Shown here piece by piece: positions 33,421 to 45,080 of a DNA stretch of 64,000 bases. Position numbers and translations under genes: made by a program. The stretch is from Arthrobacter alkaliphilus. Its GTDB lineage: Bacteria; Actinomycetota; Actinomycetes; Actinomycetales; Micrococcaceae. The notes under the pieces were generated by a model. That model did not search any database. It saw nothing but the letters and a program-made list of their open reading frames with translations, and had not been told where the DNA came from. Numbering within the stretch: position 1 is the first letter of the stretch; each line of letters opens with the position of its first letter. The stretch lies in NCBI RefSeq assembly GCF_021483235.1, contig NZ_JAKEEC010000003.1:150612-214611 (forward strand). The letters are read 5' to 3'.

Positions 33421-34556
33421 TACTGGCCCGAGTACGGCGAGACGACGACGTCGACCCGCTGGAACTCCTTCAGGTCCGAATAGCCCGTGGTCGCCATGGA
33501 GCGGCGGAGCGCGCCGATCAGGTTTGATGTTCCGTTGGTGTGGTGGCCAGGCCCGAAGAGTACTTCTTCGAGGGGACCGACGGTACCCACGTTGACCCTG
33601 TCACCGCGCGGCAGTTCCAAGTGGTGGGCTTCCTGGCCCCAGTGCCAGCCCTTGCCCGGGGCTTCTTCGGCGCGGGCCAAGGCGCTGCCGAGCATAACAG
33701 CGTCGGCGCCCATGGCGATGGCTTTGACGATGTCACCCGACGTACCCATGCCGCCGTCGGCGATGACGTGCACGTAGCGACCACCGGATTCGTCCATGTA
33801 GTCGCGGCGGGCGGCGGCGACGTCGGAAATCGATGAAGCCATGGGCGAGTGGATGCCAAGGGCACGCCGCGTGGTAGTGGTTGCGCCGCCGCCGAAGCCG
33901 ACCAGGACACCGGCTGCTCCGGTGCGCATGAGGTGCAAGGCCGGGGTGTAGCCAGCGGCCCCGCCGACGATCACAGGGACGTCGAGCTCATAGATGAACT
34001 GCTTGAGGTTCAGCGGCTCGTGGTTCTTGGAAACGTGTTCGGCCGAGACCGTCGTGCCCCGGATGACAAAAATGTCGACGCCGGCAGCCACCACTGTCTT
34101 GTAATGTTCCTGGGTGCGCTGCGGCGTAAGCGAGCCGGCGACAGTCACGCCCGACGAGCGGATTTCCGCGAGCCTGCTGGTGATCAGCTCAGGCTGGATC
34201 GGAGCTTGGTAGAGCTCCTGCATGCGCCGTGTGACGGTCGGGCTGGCTGTCTCATCCGCAAGGGCGGAGATCTCGTCCAGCACGGACTGGGGATCCTCGT
34301 AACGCGTCCACAAGCCCTCGAGGTCCAAGACGCCCAGGCCGCCCAACCGGCCAAGGGCGATAGCCGTTTCAGGCGACATCGCGGAGTCCATGGGCGCGCC
34401 GATCACCGGCATCTCGAACTTGTAGGCATCGATCTGCCACGAGACGGAAACGTCCTTGGGGTCGCGTGTCCGGCGGTTGGGGACGATCGCGATGTCATCC
34501 AGGGAGTAGGCACGACGCCCACGCTTGCCACGGCCAATCTCAATCTCGTAAGTCAC
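33420..34556 (-). CDS. guaB3: GuaB3-type IMP dehydrogenase-related protein
   Basis: 378 residues, without CBS domains. It has the TIM-barrel features of the IMPDH/GMPR family: RGKRGRRAYSLDDIAIVPNRRTRDPKDVSVSWQIDAYKFEMPVIGAPMDSAMSP, GVTVAGSLTPQ, VIVGGAAGYTPALHLMRTGAAGVLVG, IADGGMGTSGDIVKAIAMGADAVMLGSALARAEEAPG. The IMPDH active-site GxGSxCTTR loop is not preserved as such. This is the actinobacterial GuaB3 group; I recall a report that a cyanobacterial GuaB3 is a GMP reductase. Catalytic role here is unproven. It follows guaB with a terminator between. Confidence 0.88.
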   Translation of the reverse strand: MTYEIEIGRGKRGRRAYSLDDIAIVPNRRTRDPKDVSVSWQIDAYKFEMPVIGAPMDSAMSPETAIALGRLGGLGVLDLEGLWTRYEDPQSVLDEISALADETASPTVTRRMQELYQAPIQPELITSRLAEIRSSGVTVAGSLTPQRTQEHYKTVVAAGVDIFVIRGTTVSAEHVSKNHEPLNLKQFIYELDVPVIVGGAAGYTPALHLMRTGAAGVLVGFGGGATTTTRRALGIHSPMASSISDVAAARRDYMDESGGRYVHVIADGGMGTSGDIVKAIAMGADAVMLGSALARAEEAPGKGWHWGQEAHHLELPRGDRVNVGTVGPLEEVLFGPGHHTNGTSNLIGALRRSMATTGYSDLKEFQRVDVVVSPYSGQ

Positions 34557-34638
34557 TGCTCTAGGTTATCCCAGTGCGGCGCGATGTTCCGGCAGGGTGA
34601 CCCACAGCATGACCGCTAGCTAGGCCCGGACAACAAGC

Positions 34639-34673
34639 GAGCCCGCCGCCTCCGGATTGGAGGCGGCGGGCTC
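34639..34673 (-). terminator. strong hairpin after guaB
   Basis: GAGCCCGCCGCCTCC at 34639-34653 pairs perfectly with 34659-34673 over a 5-nt loop GGATT. It starts 31 nt after the guaB stop. The following minus-strand bases (GCTTGTTGTC) have only a weak T content, so it could be an intrinsic or attenuating terminator. Confidence 0.75.
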
Positions 34674-34703
34674 GATTCGAACTGCTTGGACCAGGAATGA
34701 CGC

Positions 34704-36333
<1,630 letters not shown>

Positions 36334-36426
36334 GCCGCCGATCGCCATATTCCGCGGGGGCTATGTGAGCAACGGCACCCGGCATCCGCCGTCGGGCAGC
36401 AGAGCCGGCCAACTAGCCTCGGGCGG

Positions 36427-38481
36427 CTAGCTCCACCCGGTCGCGGCCATGAATGCCTTCTCAAAGTATGGGGTGAGGGTCTTCATGTAGGTGGCGGTCA
36501 CGTGGTTGTCGTCTTTGTAGACAATCACGTTGCCGATCACGGCCGGACAATTCGTATCGGGGCAAAAGTACTTCGAAAGGTCAAGGAATTTCGTGTTGGG
36601 CAAGTCCGCTTCAACCGCTGCCGTCGGGGAGTCTTCTGAATAGATGCCGGCGCGTTGGGAGCCACAGGACACATACGCGCCGGGGTTCTTCTCCAGGCAG
36701 GCCGGAACCGGCTGCGTTGCCCGTGGTGTGTCCCGGAAGGCCACCACTTGGATTCCGGCGTCGTTGAGGGTCTTGACTTCCGTGACCCAGGAGGGATCCA
36801 GCCGCTCCGGGATGTTGCTCTGGGCGTTGGTGCGCGTGCTGGTTGTCACCACAACATCCGGCTTCATCTTCAGGACCTCTGCCAGCGTGGCCTTATTGAA
36901 GTCAACGCACGCCTGCGTAATGTCTGCCGCCGTGTCCTCGCCCAGCGGGCAATATCCCTTAGTGATCGACGTGAGGCTCCAATTGTTCTTTGCCGCCATC
37001 GTCAGCAGCGGGGTGTTCAGCACGTGGGCGTGGGAACTGCCTATGACCACCACGGACTTCGTCCCGTTCTTGATCCCGTTGGTGCACCGGTTGACGAAGT
37101 CCTGCGGGTCCTTCGTCCCCGTACAAGCGGACGGGAAAACCGGCCAGTCTCCATCGATGGCGGTCATGCTGGGAACCAAGGGCACCCCGGGATCGGGAGT
37201 GTATACAAAGTCTCCGCCCACGGCCGCGGCCCCGGGGTTGCGGGCATCCATATTTGCCACCAGGACACGGTTTGTGTGATCAATCTGCAGCGGCCAAGCC
37301 GCCAACGGCAGAATAGCCGCGGTCCCGATCGCAATCAGCGAAATCGCGCTTCTGCGCCGGTTCGCCTCGGGCCACTTCCACTCCCGCAGCGGCTTCTCGA
37401 CGAATCTGGTGGTCAGGACAGCCAGGAGTAAAGCGCCAACAATGATCACTGTGCCGGACAACCAGCCGGCGTGGGTCTTGCCTGACCAAGCCAAATAGAT
37501 GACCAACATGGGCCAGTGCCAAAGGTAGAGCGCGTAGGAATTGTTGCCCAACCGGACCAGCGGCTTGGAACTGAGGAACCGGTCGACGCCGAACCGGCTT
37601 TCCGTCTGCCCGGCCACGAGGAGGCAAGCCGCCGCCAAGGTGGGCCACAATGCCGCCCATCCGGGAAACATCCCTTCGACATCGAGAATGAAGCCGCAGC
37701 TGAGCATCGCCACGATGCCGATCCATCCGAGCACGATCCGGGCAGGCCTTGCGATGTTCAGGATGGGCAGGAACAGGGCAAGCAGGGTTCCGAGGGCAAA
37801 CTCCCATAGCCGGGCTCCTGTCGAGAAGTACGCCGCGGATTGGTCCGTGGCGGTGTCGACAACCGAATACACCAGGGATACAACGAAGACCAGGCCGAAG
37901 ATGTAGCGGAGGAGGGGAACGTAGGCGAGCCGGTAGCGCCTTGCCAGCCAGCCCGCGCCCACCAAAATGATCGGCCAAAGAATGAAGACCTGCCCTTGGA
38001 TGGACAGCGACCAGAAATGCTGCAGCGGGCTGGCCAGGCTGTGGTCCGCGGCGTAGTAGTTGACTGCCTGCGACTGCAGCAGGAAGTTCTCGACGTAGAA
38101 AAGGGAAGCCCAGCCCTGCTTGATGGTGTCGACCCAGCGGGTGGCCGGCATGAAGAGATAGGTGGCAAGCAGCGTTCCAACGATCACCGTCACCGCCGCG
38201 GGCAAGAGCCTCCTGAACTGGCGAAGATAGCGCTTGAGCAGTCCCGTCCGCCGCCCGTCGGCATACCGCCGTGTGAACTGCGCCGTCATAAGGAATGCGG
38301 AGATCAGGAGGAAGACATCTACCCCGCCGGAGACCCGGCCGAACCAGATGTGGTAGGTGACAACCATGAGTACGGCAACGGATCGGAGCCCTTGGATCTC
38401 AGGACGGAACGTCGATTTGGGTGCCGGCTTCTGCTTCTCGCCGATAGTTCGCCGAAGCGCAATCGGGCGCGTGGTTGTCAA
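36427..38481 (-). CDS. acyltransferase 3 family (OafA-like) with C-terminal SGNH domain
   Basis: 684 residues. The N-terminal ~390 residues form about ten membrane helices: FRPEIQGLRSVAVLMVVTYHIWFGRVSGGVDVFLLISAFLMTAQFTRR carries the catalytic-type His of acyltransferase 3, and LGNNSYALYLWHWPMLVIYLA and FVEKPLREWKW follow. After a last helix near 400, the outside SGNH domain includes VVVIGSSHAHVL and ends with DDNHVTATYMK. GSSH replaces the usual GDSH, but Ser and the DxxH pair are kept. It is expected to O-acetylate a cell-surface glycan. The gene stands alone between guaB and groEL. Confidence 0.88.
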   Translation of the reverse strand: MTTTRPIALRRTIGEKQKPAPKSTFRPEIQGLRSVAVLMVVTYHIWFGRVSGGVDVFLLISAFLMTAQFTRRYADGRRTGLLKRYLRQFRRLLPAAVTVIVGTLLATYLFMPATRWVDTIKQGWASLFYVENFLLQSQAVNYYAADHSLASPLQHFWSLSIQGQVFILWPIILVGAGWLARRYRLAYVPLLRYIFGLVFVVSLVYSVVDTATDQSAAYFSTGARLWEFALGTLLALFLPILNIARPARIVLGWIGIVAMLSCGFILDVEGMFPGWAALWPTLAAACLLVAGQTESRFGVDRFLSSKPLVRLGNNSYALYLWHWPMLVIYLAWSGKTHAGWLSGTVIIVGALLLAVLTTRFVEKPLREWKWPEANRRRSAISLIAIGTAAILPLAAWPLQIDHTNRVLVANMDARNPGAAAVGGDFVYTPDPGVPLVPSMTAIDGDWPVFPSACTGTKDPQDFVNRCTNGIKNGTKSVVVIGSSHAHVLNTPLLTMAAKNNWSLTSITKGYCPLGEDTAADITQACVDFNKATLAEVLKMKPDVVVTTSTRTNAQSNIPERLDPSWVTEVKTLNDAGIQVVAFRDTPRATQPVPACLEKNPGAYVSCGSQRAGIYSEDSPTAAVEADLPNTKFLDLSKYFCPDTNCPAVIGNVIVYKDDNHVTATYMKTLTPYFEKAFMAATGWS

Positions 38482-38644
38482 GGTCTTGCCTCCAGGGTGC
38501 TACTCAAACCGACTACGCTACTGAGTCGAAATGTTCATCGTCAATTGAGACCGCGTTCAACCGACTTCCTCTGATCCATTAGGACACACGGCGCTGGGAG
38601 CTTCCCGAACCTTGTCTGGGTCAATCCTCTACGCCGTCATCTGA

Positions 38645-38709
38645 GCAACGCGGGGTCACTTACGGCCCATCCGGCAGCACCCAATGGGCCGTAAGTGACC
38701 CCGCGTTGC
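38645..38709. repeat. 26-bp perfect inverted repeat
   Basis: Arms at 38645-38670 and 38684-38709 are exactly complementary across 26 bp with a 13-nt spacer (CCGGCAGCACCCA). The arm core is GGGTCACTTACGGCCC. It lies between the acyltransferase start and the groEL terminator. It resembles a mobile palindromic intergenic element and shares the GGTCAC string with the 32-bp arrays at 53-57 kb. Confidence 0.85.
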
Positions 38710-38712
38710 CTT

Positions 38713-38752
38713 AAAAAGGAGGCCCGGCCCCCCGAAGGGGACCGGGCCTCCT
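38713..38752 (-). terminator. intrinsic terminator of groEL
   Basis: AGGAGGCCCGG (38717-38727) pairs with CCGGGCCTCCT (38742-38752), and inner C and G runs extend the stem. On the minus strand a TTTTT tract (38717-38713) follows immediately. It lies 18 nt after the groEL stop. Confidence 0.9.
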
Positions 38753-38769
38753 GCCTACGACTACCGGAA

Positions 38770-40392
<1,623 letters not shown>

Positions 40393-40466
40393 TCAAGACG
40401 GAAAACCCGCACCGCCGATCCGGCCGGAAGAAGTCCGACCCGATCTGCGATGCGGGGTCCAGGGAA

Positions 40467-40763
40467 TTACTTAACGACGATCGCCAGAACGTCGCGGGCG
40501 GACAGAACGAGGTATTCGCTACCGCCGGTCTTGACTTCAGTTCCGCCGTACTTGGAGTAGATGACGACGTCGCCAACAGTTACGTCGACGGGGACGCGGT
40601 TGCCGTTGTCATCGAAGCGGCCGGGGCCAACTGCGACAACTTCGCCTTCCTGCGGCTTTTCCTGTGCAGTGTCCGGGATGACCAGGCCGGAAGCCGTGGT
40701 CTGCTCGGCTTCGAGCGGGCGGACAACGATGCGATCCTCGAGAGGCTTAATGGAGACCGACAC
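40467..40763 (-). CDS. groES: co-chaperonin GroES (Cpn10)
   Basis: 98 residues. [87 protein letters not shown] has the mobile loop ([12 protein letters not shown]) and the beta-barrel of the family. It caps GroEL rings. GTG 40763 follows AAAGGAG. Two CIRCE-like operators lie 103-175 nt upstream; groEL follows on the same strand. Confidence 0.97.
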   Translation of the reverse strand: MSVSIKPLEDRIVVRPLEAEQTTASGLVIPDTAQEKPQEGEVVAVGPGRFDDNGNRVPVDVTVGDVVIYSKYGGTEVKTGGSEYLVLSARDVLAIVVK

Positions 40764-40865
40764 TCGGATCTCTCCTTTACGTGAGGTAGTACATGGACTA
40801 TCAAACCAGGGGTGCCGTGGCGGTCCTACCGTCGTCGCGGTGCCGGTAAGTGCCTAGCGGCATGA

Positions 40866-40892
40866 TTAGCACCCGCCTAGGGAGAGTGCTAA
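40866..40892 (-). promoter_or_regulatory. CIRCE element 1 of groES-groEL
   Basis: TTAGCACCC, nine bases, GAGTGCTAA. The left arm has one change from TTAGCACTC. Spacing is the canonical 9 nt. HrcA would bind here to repress groES-groEL under normal growth. Confidence 0.88.
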
Positions 40893-40911
40893 TCAAGACT
40901 CTATGTAAGCA

Positions 40912-40938
40912 TTAGCACTCGGTCAAGGCGAGTGCCAG
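40912..40938 (-). promoter_or_regulatory. CIRCE element 2 of groES-groEL
   Basis: TTAGCACTC (perfect), nine bases, GAGTGCCAG (two changes at the end). The centre lies 46 nt from the first element. A pair of CIRCE sites is common at actinobacterial groES promoters. Confidence 0.8.
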
Positions 40939-40984
40939 AATTCGGTCACGGGCGAACACCCGAAAGGGCTTCAGCCCGAGCAGC

Positions 40985-41395
40985 TCATTGCCCGGCGAGG
41001 TCGTCGAAGTCAACGTCCTCGCCGTCGTCGTACCCTTTCTCCGCCGCGGTTCCGCGGTTCAGGTAGAGCACTACCCCGCTGGCGAGCGCGACGACGCCGA
41101 ACACCACGAGACCGACGATCGCTCCGATGCGGGCACCCGTGTAGGTGTCGCGGATGTCCCGGGCCTCGTCCGTAGCGTCCTGGACGCTCTTTCCCGTCAT
41201 CGAGTACGTGGCCGCGTTGAAGGAGTCCAGGAAGAAAATAATGATCAACAGCGCGATGCAGACAACGGCAACCAGGGAGCCCACGATGAGCGCGGGCCGG
41301 GCATATTTGGAGAGATTTCCGGCGAAGGGACCGTTATCAGGAGCAGAGGGAGAACCATTGGCGTCGTCAGGCTGGCGTACTGGGTTGTCTTCCAT
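40985..41395 (-). CDS. small membrane protein of unknown function
   Basis: 136 residues with two membrane helices: YARPALIVGSLVAVVCIALLIIIFFLDSF (about 30-58) and ARIGAIVGLVVFGVVALASGVVLYLN (about 90-115). Ends acidic (DDGEDVDFDDLAGQ). The N-terminus is polar and Pro/Asn-rich. I do not recognise a family. The same frame stays open upstream to 42097, but that part is antisense to the methyltransferase; ATG 41395 begins the natural protein. It is divergent from the methyltransferase gene and ends just upstream of the groES CIRCE sites. Confidence 0.7.
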   Translation of the reverse strand: MEDNPVRQPDDANGSPSAPDNGPFAGNLSKYARPALIVGSLVAVVCIALLIIIFFLDSFNAATYSMTGKSVQDATDEARDIRDTYTGARIGAIVGLVVFGVVALASGVVLYLNRGTAAEKGYDDGEDVDFDDLAGQ

Positions 41396-41471
41396 GGCAT
41401 CAACCCTATCCGCCCGGGCGGCCCGGTTCCCCCTCCGCCCTGAATGACGGGCGAGCACTAGGCTTGTTCCC

Positions 41472-42710
41472 ATGGCTGACACACCCCAGGAACAGATTGC
41501 TCCCTTGCTCACAACGGAGGGCTGGGAACTGCTGGCATCCTTGGGTCCGTATCGCGATGGCGAAGCGTTCGCCCTCAATGAGCGGCTACGCAAGGACGGC
41601 CACTCCCCCGAACTCGTGGCGGCCGTTCTCACCCAGTCCCGGCTCCGCACGCGTGCGGAGGCCAAATTCGGCGAATTCGCCCGGCAAATGCTCTTCACCC
41701 AGGCCGGCCTGGAACAAGCAACCCGGCTCAATGTCGCAGCCAGGCACGCAGAGCGATTCGCGAAGGCCGGCGTTCGCCACGTAGCAGACCTCGGCTGCGG
41801 GCTCGGAGCCGACTCCATGGCCATCGCCTCGATGGACATCGGGGTCACCGCCGTGGAACTGGATGAGACCACCGCAGCGTGCGCCACCATCAACCTCATA
41901 CCTTTCCCGCACGCATCCGTGGTGCACTCCGACGCCATGTCCGTGCCCCTCGACGGGGTCGACGGCGTGTGGCTCGATCCGGCGCGCCGCACGACGTCGT
42001 CGTCGGGAACCAAACGGATCTGGGACCCGGAGGCTTTCTCGCCGCCGTTGTCCTTCGTCGAATCATTGGCCGCTACCGGCAAGTCCGTTGGCGTCAAGAT
42101 GGGCCCGGGGATTCCTCACGCATCGGTTCCCGCCGGCTGCGAAGCGCAGTGGGTTTCCGTGGGAGGGGACGTGACGGAAGTGACGCTGTGGTTCAACGGC
42201 GTCGCCCGTCCCGGCGTCCGGCGCGCGGCCCTCGTGCTCGGGCCGCAGGGCGCGGCCGAGATCACCAGCGGGGAAGATTTCGACGGCGGACCGGTACCCG
42301 AGGTCGGGCCCGTGGAGGGATACCTGTACGAACCCGACGGCGCGGTGATCCGAGCGGGCCTGGTGGCAGACGTGGCACTCGGGCTGGGGGGCCACTTGGT
42401 GGATCAACACATCGCCTATATCTGCGCTCCGGAACTGGTGGATACGCCGTTCGCCCGTGCCTACAAGGTGCTGGAAGTCATGCCGCTGAACGTCAAGGCC
42501 CTCAAAGCCTGGGTGAAGGCCAACGGGATCGGCGTCCTGGACATCAAGAAGCGCGGCACCTCCGTTACCCCCGAGGAGCTCCGGAAGCAATTGCTGCCAG
42601 CGGGAAAGGGCTCCGCAAAAGGCCGCGGGGACAAAACGGCCACCCTGGTCCTCACAAGGATCGGCGAGGAAAAGGTGGCCGTTGTGGTGGAGCCGGTGGC
42701 CGCTGCGTGA
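41472..42710 (+). CDS. class I SAM-dependent methyltransferase with THUMP-like C-terminal domain
   Basis: 412 residues. The SAM motif is HVADLGCGLGADSMAIASM with the acidic end AVELDETTAAC; VDGVWLDPARRTTSSS is the DPARR motif of the family. The C-terminal part (VALGLGGHLVDQHIAYICAPEL, then MPLNVKALKAWVKANGIGVLDIKKRGTSVTPEELRKQL) is the THUMP-like region often found with it, suggesting an RNA substrate. It could modify rRNA or tRNA, but no site is known to me. It stands between a divergent membrane-protein gene and a convergent shikimate dehydrogenase gene. Confidence 0.85.
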   Translation: MADTPQEQIAPLLTTEGWELLASLGPYRDGEAFALNERLRKDGHSPELVAAVLTQSRLRTRAEAKFGEFARQMLFTQAGLEQATRLNVAARHAERFAKAGVRHVADLGCGLGADSMAIASMDIGVTAVELDETTAACATINLIPFPHASVVHSDAMSVPLDGVDGVWLDPARRTTSSSGTKRIWDPEAFSPPLSFVESLAATGKSVGVKMGPGIPHASVPAGCEAQWVSVGGDVTEVTLWFNGVARPGVRRAALVLGPQGAAEITSGEDFDGGPVPEVGPVEGYLYEPDGAVIRAGLVADVALGLGGHLVDQHIAYICAPELVDTPFARAYKVLEVMPLNVKALKAWVKANGIGVLDIKKRGTSVTPEELRKQLLPAGKGSAKGRGDKTATLVLTRIGEEKVAVVVEPVAAA

Positions 42711-42733
42711 GCCGGCCTCCGGGCTGAACTACC

Positions 42734-43552
42734 TTATTGGGCGCGCGTGAACTCCTCGGCCGCGGCCACTTGCTCCGGGGTAGGCGTGATGCCCGTGTAG
42801 AGAATGAACTGTTCCAGCGCCTGGATGGTGGCTACCTCGGCGCCGCTGATCACGGTCTTTCCTGCCGCGCGGCCGGCCTTGATGAGCGGAGTCTCCGCAG
42901 GCAAAGCGACAACGTCGAACACGACGGTCGCGGCCGCCACCGCCGCTTCGGGGAAGGACAGTGAGCCGGAGTCGGGTCCGCCGGCCATGCCGATCGGCGT
43001 GACGTTGACCAGCACGTCGGCGGTGGACTCCCCCAGGTCGGACTGCCAGCCGAAGCCGTAGAGGCCCGCCAGGGTTTGCCCCTGTTGTTCGTTCCGGGCA
43101 ACTACGGTGACACGGGTGAATCCGGCGTCGCGGAGGGCTGCCGCGGTGGCCTTCGCCATGCCGCCGGAACCGCGGAGCAGAACCGACGAGGCCGGGTCGA
43201 TCGTGTTGCGCTCAATCAGCTGGGCGATAGCCGTGTAGTCGGTGTTGTAGGCCGTCAGTACGCCGTCGTCGTTCACGATCGTGTTGACCGAGTCGATTGC
43301 GGCCGCCGAAGCGTCCATCCGGTCGACGAGGGCGATGACGTCTTCCTTGTACGGCATCGAGACGGCGCAGCCGCGGATGCCCAGGCCGCGCACGCCGGCG
43401 ATCGCGTTCTGGAGGTCGGTGGGAGCAAAGGCCTTGTAGATCCAGTTCAGGCCGAGCGCCTCGTAGAGGAAGTTGTGGAAGCGCGTTCCGTTGTTGCTGG
43501 GCCGGGCGGAGAGTGAAATACAGAGCGTCATGTCTTTATTGAGGATCGGCAT
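42734..43552 (-). CDS. shikimate 5-dehydrogenase family protein
   Basis: 272 residues. It reduces 3-dehydroshikimate with NADPH, or a related quinate-type substrate. The shikimate pocket shows SLSARPSNNGTRFHNFLYEALGLNWIYKAF; SMPYKEDV holds the catalytic Lys, and TAYNTDYTAI the Asp. The nucleotide site is VLLRGSGGMAKATAAALRDAG. The N-terminal SARPSNNGTRFHN differs from classic AroE (SxSxxMHN), as in a separate AroE-like branch. It does not sit with other aromatic-pathway genes, so it may not be the main AroE. Confidence 0.85.
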   Translation of the reverse strand: MPILNKDMTLCISLSARPSNNGTRFHNFLYEALGLNWIYKAFAPTDLQNAIAGVRGLGIRGCAVSMPYKEDVIALVDRMDASAAAIDSVNTIVNDDGVLTAYNTDYTAIAQLIERNTIDPASSVLLRGSGGMAKATAAALRDAGFTRVTVVARNEQQGQTLAGLYGFGWQSDLGESTADVLVNVTPIGMAGGPDSGSLSFPEAAVAAATVVFDVVALPAETPLIKAGRAAGKTVISGAEVATIQALEQFILYTGITPTPEQVAAAEEFTRAQ

Positions 43553-43602
43553 AACGGGGCTTCCTTCGTGTAGCGGGTTCTCCGCCCAGCCTAGACGGGA
43601 AG

Positions 43603-43725
43603 CTAGCCTTGGCGCGCCTTGAAGCGCGGGTTCAGCTTATTGATAACAAAGGTGCGGCCGCGCCGGCGGACCACTTGCGCGCCGGGGATCTTCTTCAGTG
43701 CGCGCAACGAATTTCTGACTTTCAT
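43603..43725 (-). CDS. rpmJ: 50S ribosomal protein L36, Cys-less (zinc-independent) form
   Basis: 40 residues: [19 protein letters not shown] then [21 protein letters not shown]. The zinc-binding Cys/His residues of ordinary L36 (CxxC...C...H) are absent, so this is the C-minus paralogue made when zinc is short. ATG 43725 has AGAAGGAG 6 nt upstream. It lies 37 nt after the CobW-like gene, whose start region has a Zur-type palindrome. Switching to a zinc-free L36 spares zinc; an ordinary rpmJ is expected elsewhere. Confidence 0.92.
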   Translation of the reverse strand: MKVRNSLRALKKIPGAQVVRRRGRTFVINKLNPRFKARQG

Positions 43726-43762
43726 GGGTTTCTCCTTCTCGGGTTGTGATGGTTTTTATTGC

Positions 43763-44935
43763 CTAGAGAGTTGATTCGAGTTCAAAAGGGTCTTCGAGTC
43801 CCGCGAAGCCGAGCCTCATCTCTGCTTCGCTCAGCGCGCACCCGTCCAGGAGTGCCCGGATTTCTGCGGCGTCTACGTCATCGCCCCGCCCGGTCATGGC
43901 CAGCACGGTGCCCCGGTCGCCGAAACGGGGATGCCAGTCGAGGACGGCGTCGACGTCGTGGAGTCCGTTTCCGAGGTTCGGACCGTGGCTGCTGGAGACC
44001 GGGCCGTTTGCCGCGTCCGCCAGCCACTCGCCCGTACTCTCGAGCCAGACGCGCGGCCCGATTCCCTGCACGGCGATCCGGACTTTGGCAGCCGAGGCAA
44101 GCCACAAGCGGCCCCGCATCCAGTGGCATCCCTCGGCCAACTTGGGTAAAGCCTCCTGGAATCGGCCGGGATGAAGGGGCCGCTCCACTTTGTGGAGCAC
44201 GGTCCGGAAACTCCCGGACCCTTCCTCGAGCGGCACCCGCACTGAACCGGGACGAACCCTGGCGCGCGCCTCCACGCCGTCGTAGCAGCCGGGGAGGAAG
44301 TCGTCGTCGGCCGCCGAAATGGCGGCGTGCGGCGCAAGCTGCCCGAGCAGTTCCACCCCTTTGGCCCAGGCCTCGCTTGTGTCCGGACGCGAACCCGCCA
44401 GTTCTGCGCCCAGGCCGGCGTGCACCATGACGGTATCCGCGTGGCCCAGCTCCCCGATCAGGAATTCTCCGCTGGTTCGCTCGTCCTCGGGCATGGAAGT
44501 GAAGCCGGATTCATACAGTGTGTGCTTGTCCCAGATGTGGTCTTCCAGTCCGGAAGGATCTATCGCCAGCACGGCGTTGTCGATGACGGCGGGCCGTTCC
44601 AGGCCGCGCTTGAGTTCCATGACGGCCATATCCACGGCTACACCGGGCGGAAGGCCCAGCACGATGTGGTCATGGCCTGAGGATGCAAGGCGTTCCGCGG
44701 TCGGGACAACATCGAGCCGGACCGTGCAGCTGAGGCACCCGTGCTCCAAAGTGGCTTGGGCCTGCTCCACCAGCTGCCCGTCGCGGAAGATCCTTCGCAG
44801 GACGATGGATCCGTCCAAAAGGTCGTGCAGTACCACGACGGAATCACGATGGGTCCGCCCAAGCCTGATTGTGGCTGCTTCGCGGCATTGGCTGTCCAGT
44901 GAGCTGACAACAGAAAGATGCATGCCGATCATCAT
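43763..44935 (-). CDS. CobW/G3E-like protein lacking the P-loop, Zur-linked
   Basis: 390 residues. It has the CobW-family metal motif GCLSCTVRLDVVPTAERLASSG and the C-terminal CobW_C-like part (VERPLHPGRFQEALPKLAEGCHWMRGRLWLASAA). The start is MHLSVVSSLDSQCREAATIRLGRTH where true G3E GTPases have GFLGAGKTT; no Walker A is present. So it is not a normal GTPase and may bind zinc or act as a partner or decoy. A 19-bp Zur-type palindrome covers the start region. The ATG at 44935 has no ribosome site, so a leaderless mRNA is possible; ATG 44923 is an alternative. rpmJ follows. Confidence 0.8.
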   Translation of the reverse strand: MMIGMHLSVVSSLDSQCREAATIRLGRTHRDSVVVLHDLLDGSIVLRRIFRDGQLVEQAQATLEHGCLSCTVRLDVVPTAERLASSGHDHIVLGLPPGVAVDMAVMELKRGLERPAVIDNAVLAIDPSGLEDHIWDKHTLYESGFTSMPEDERTSGEFLIGELGHADTVMVHAGLGAELAGSRPDTSEAWAKGVELLGQLAPHAAISAADDDFLPGCYDGVEARARVRPGSVRVPLEEGSGSFRTVLHKVERPLHPGRFQEALPKLAEGCHWMRGRLWLASAAKVRIAVQGIGPRVWLESTGEWLADAANGPVSSSHGPNLGNGLHDVDAVLDWHPRFGDRGTVLAMTGRGDDVDAAEIRALLDGCALSEAEMRLGFAGLEDPFELESTL

Positions 44936-44936
44936 A

Positions 44937-44955
44937 AATGAAAACCGTTCTCATT
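44937..44955 (-). promoter_or_regulatory. Zur-type operator
   Basis: AATGAAAACCGTTCTCATT: arms AATGAAAAC and GTTCTCATT pair at 8 of 9 positions around a central C. This resembles known actinobacterial Zur boxes (TGAAAAT...ATTTTCA type). It ends 2 nt before the CobW-like ATG, so bound Zur would block a leaderless promoter. The controlled unit would be the CobW-like gene with the Cys-less L36. Confidence 0.72.
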
Positions 44956-45080
44956 AGCAACTCGGCAGGGGCCTCCTCATGCGATGCCGTACCGCCCCTG
45001 CATTAGACTTGATCCAACCGCCGAGCGGCCCCACGGCGGGCATTGTTCAGGGCGCTTTTGTAAATACCGAGGGGACCCAC

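Noticed and set aside
41396..42097. N-terminal extension of the small membrane protein across the methyltransferase gene
   Set aside because: The extension is antisense to a well-supported methyltransferase frame and reads as low-complexity Ser/Ala; ATG 41395 begins the natural protein.
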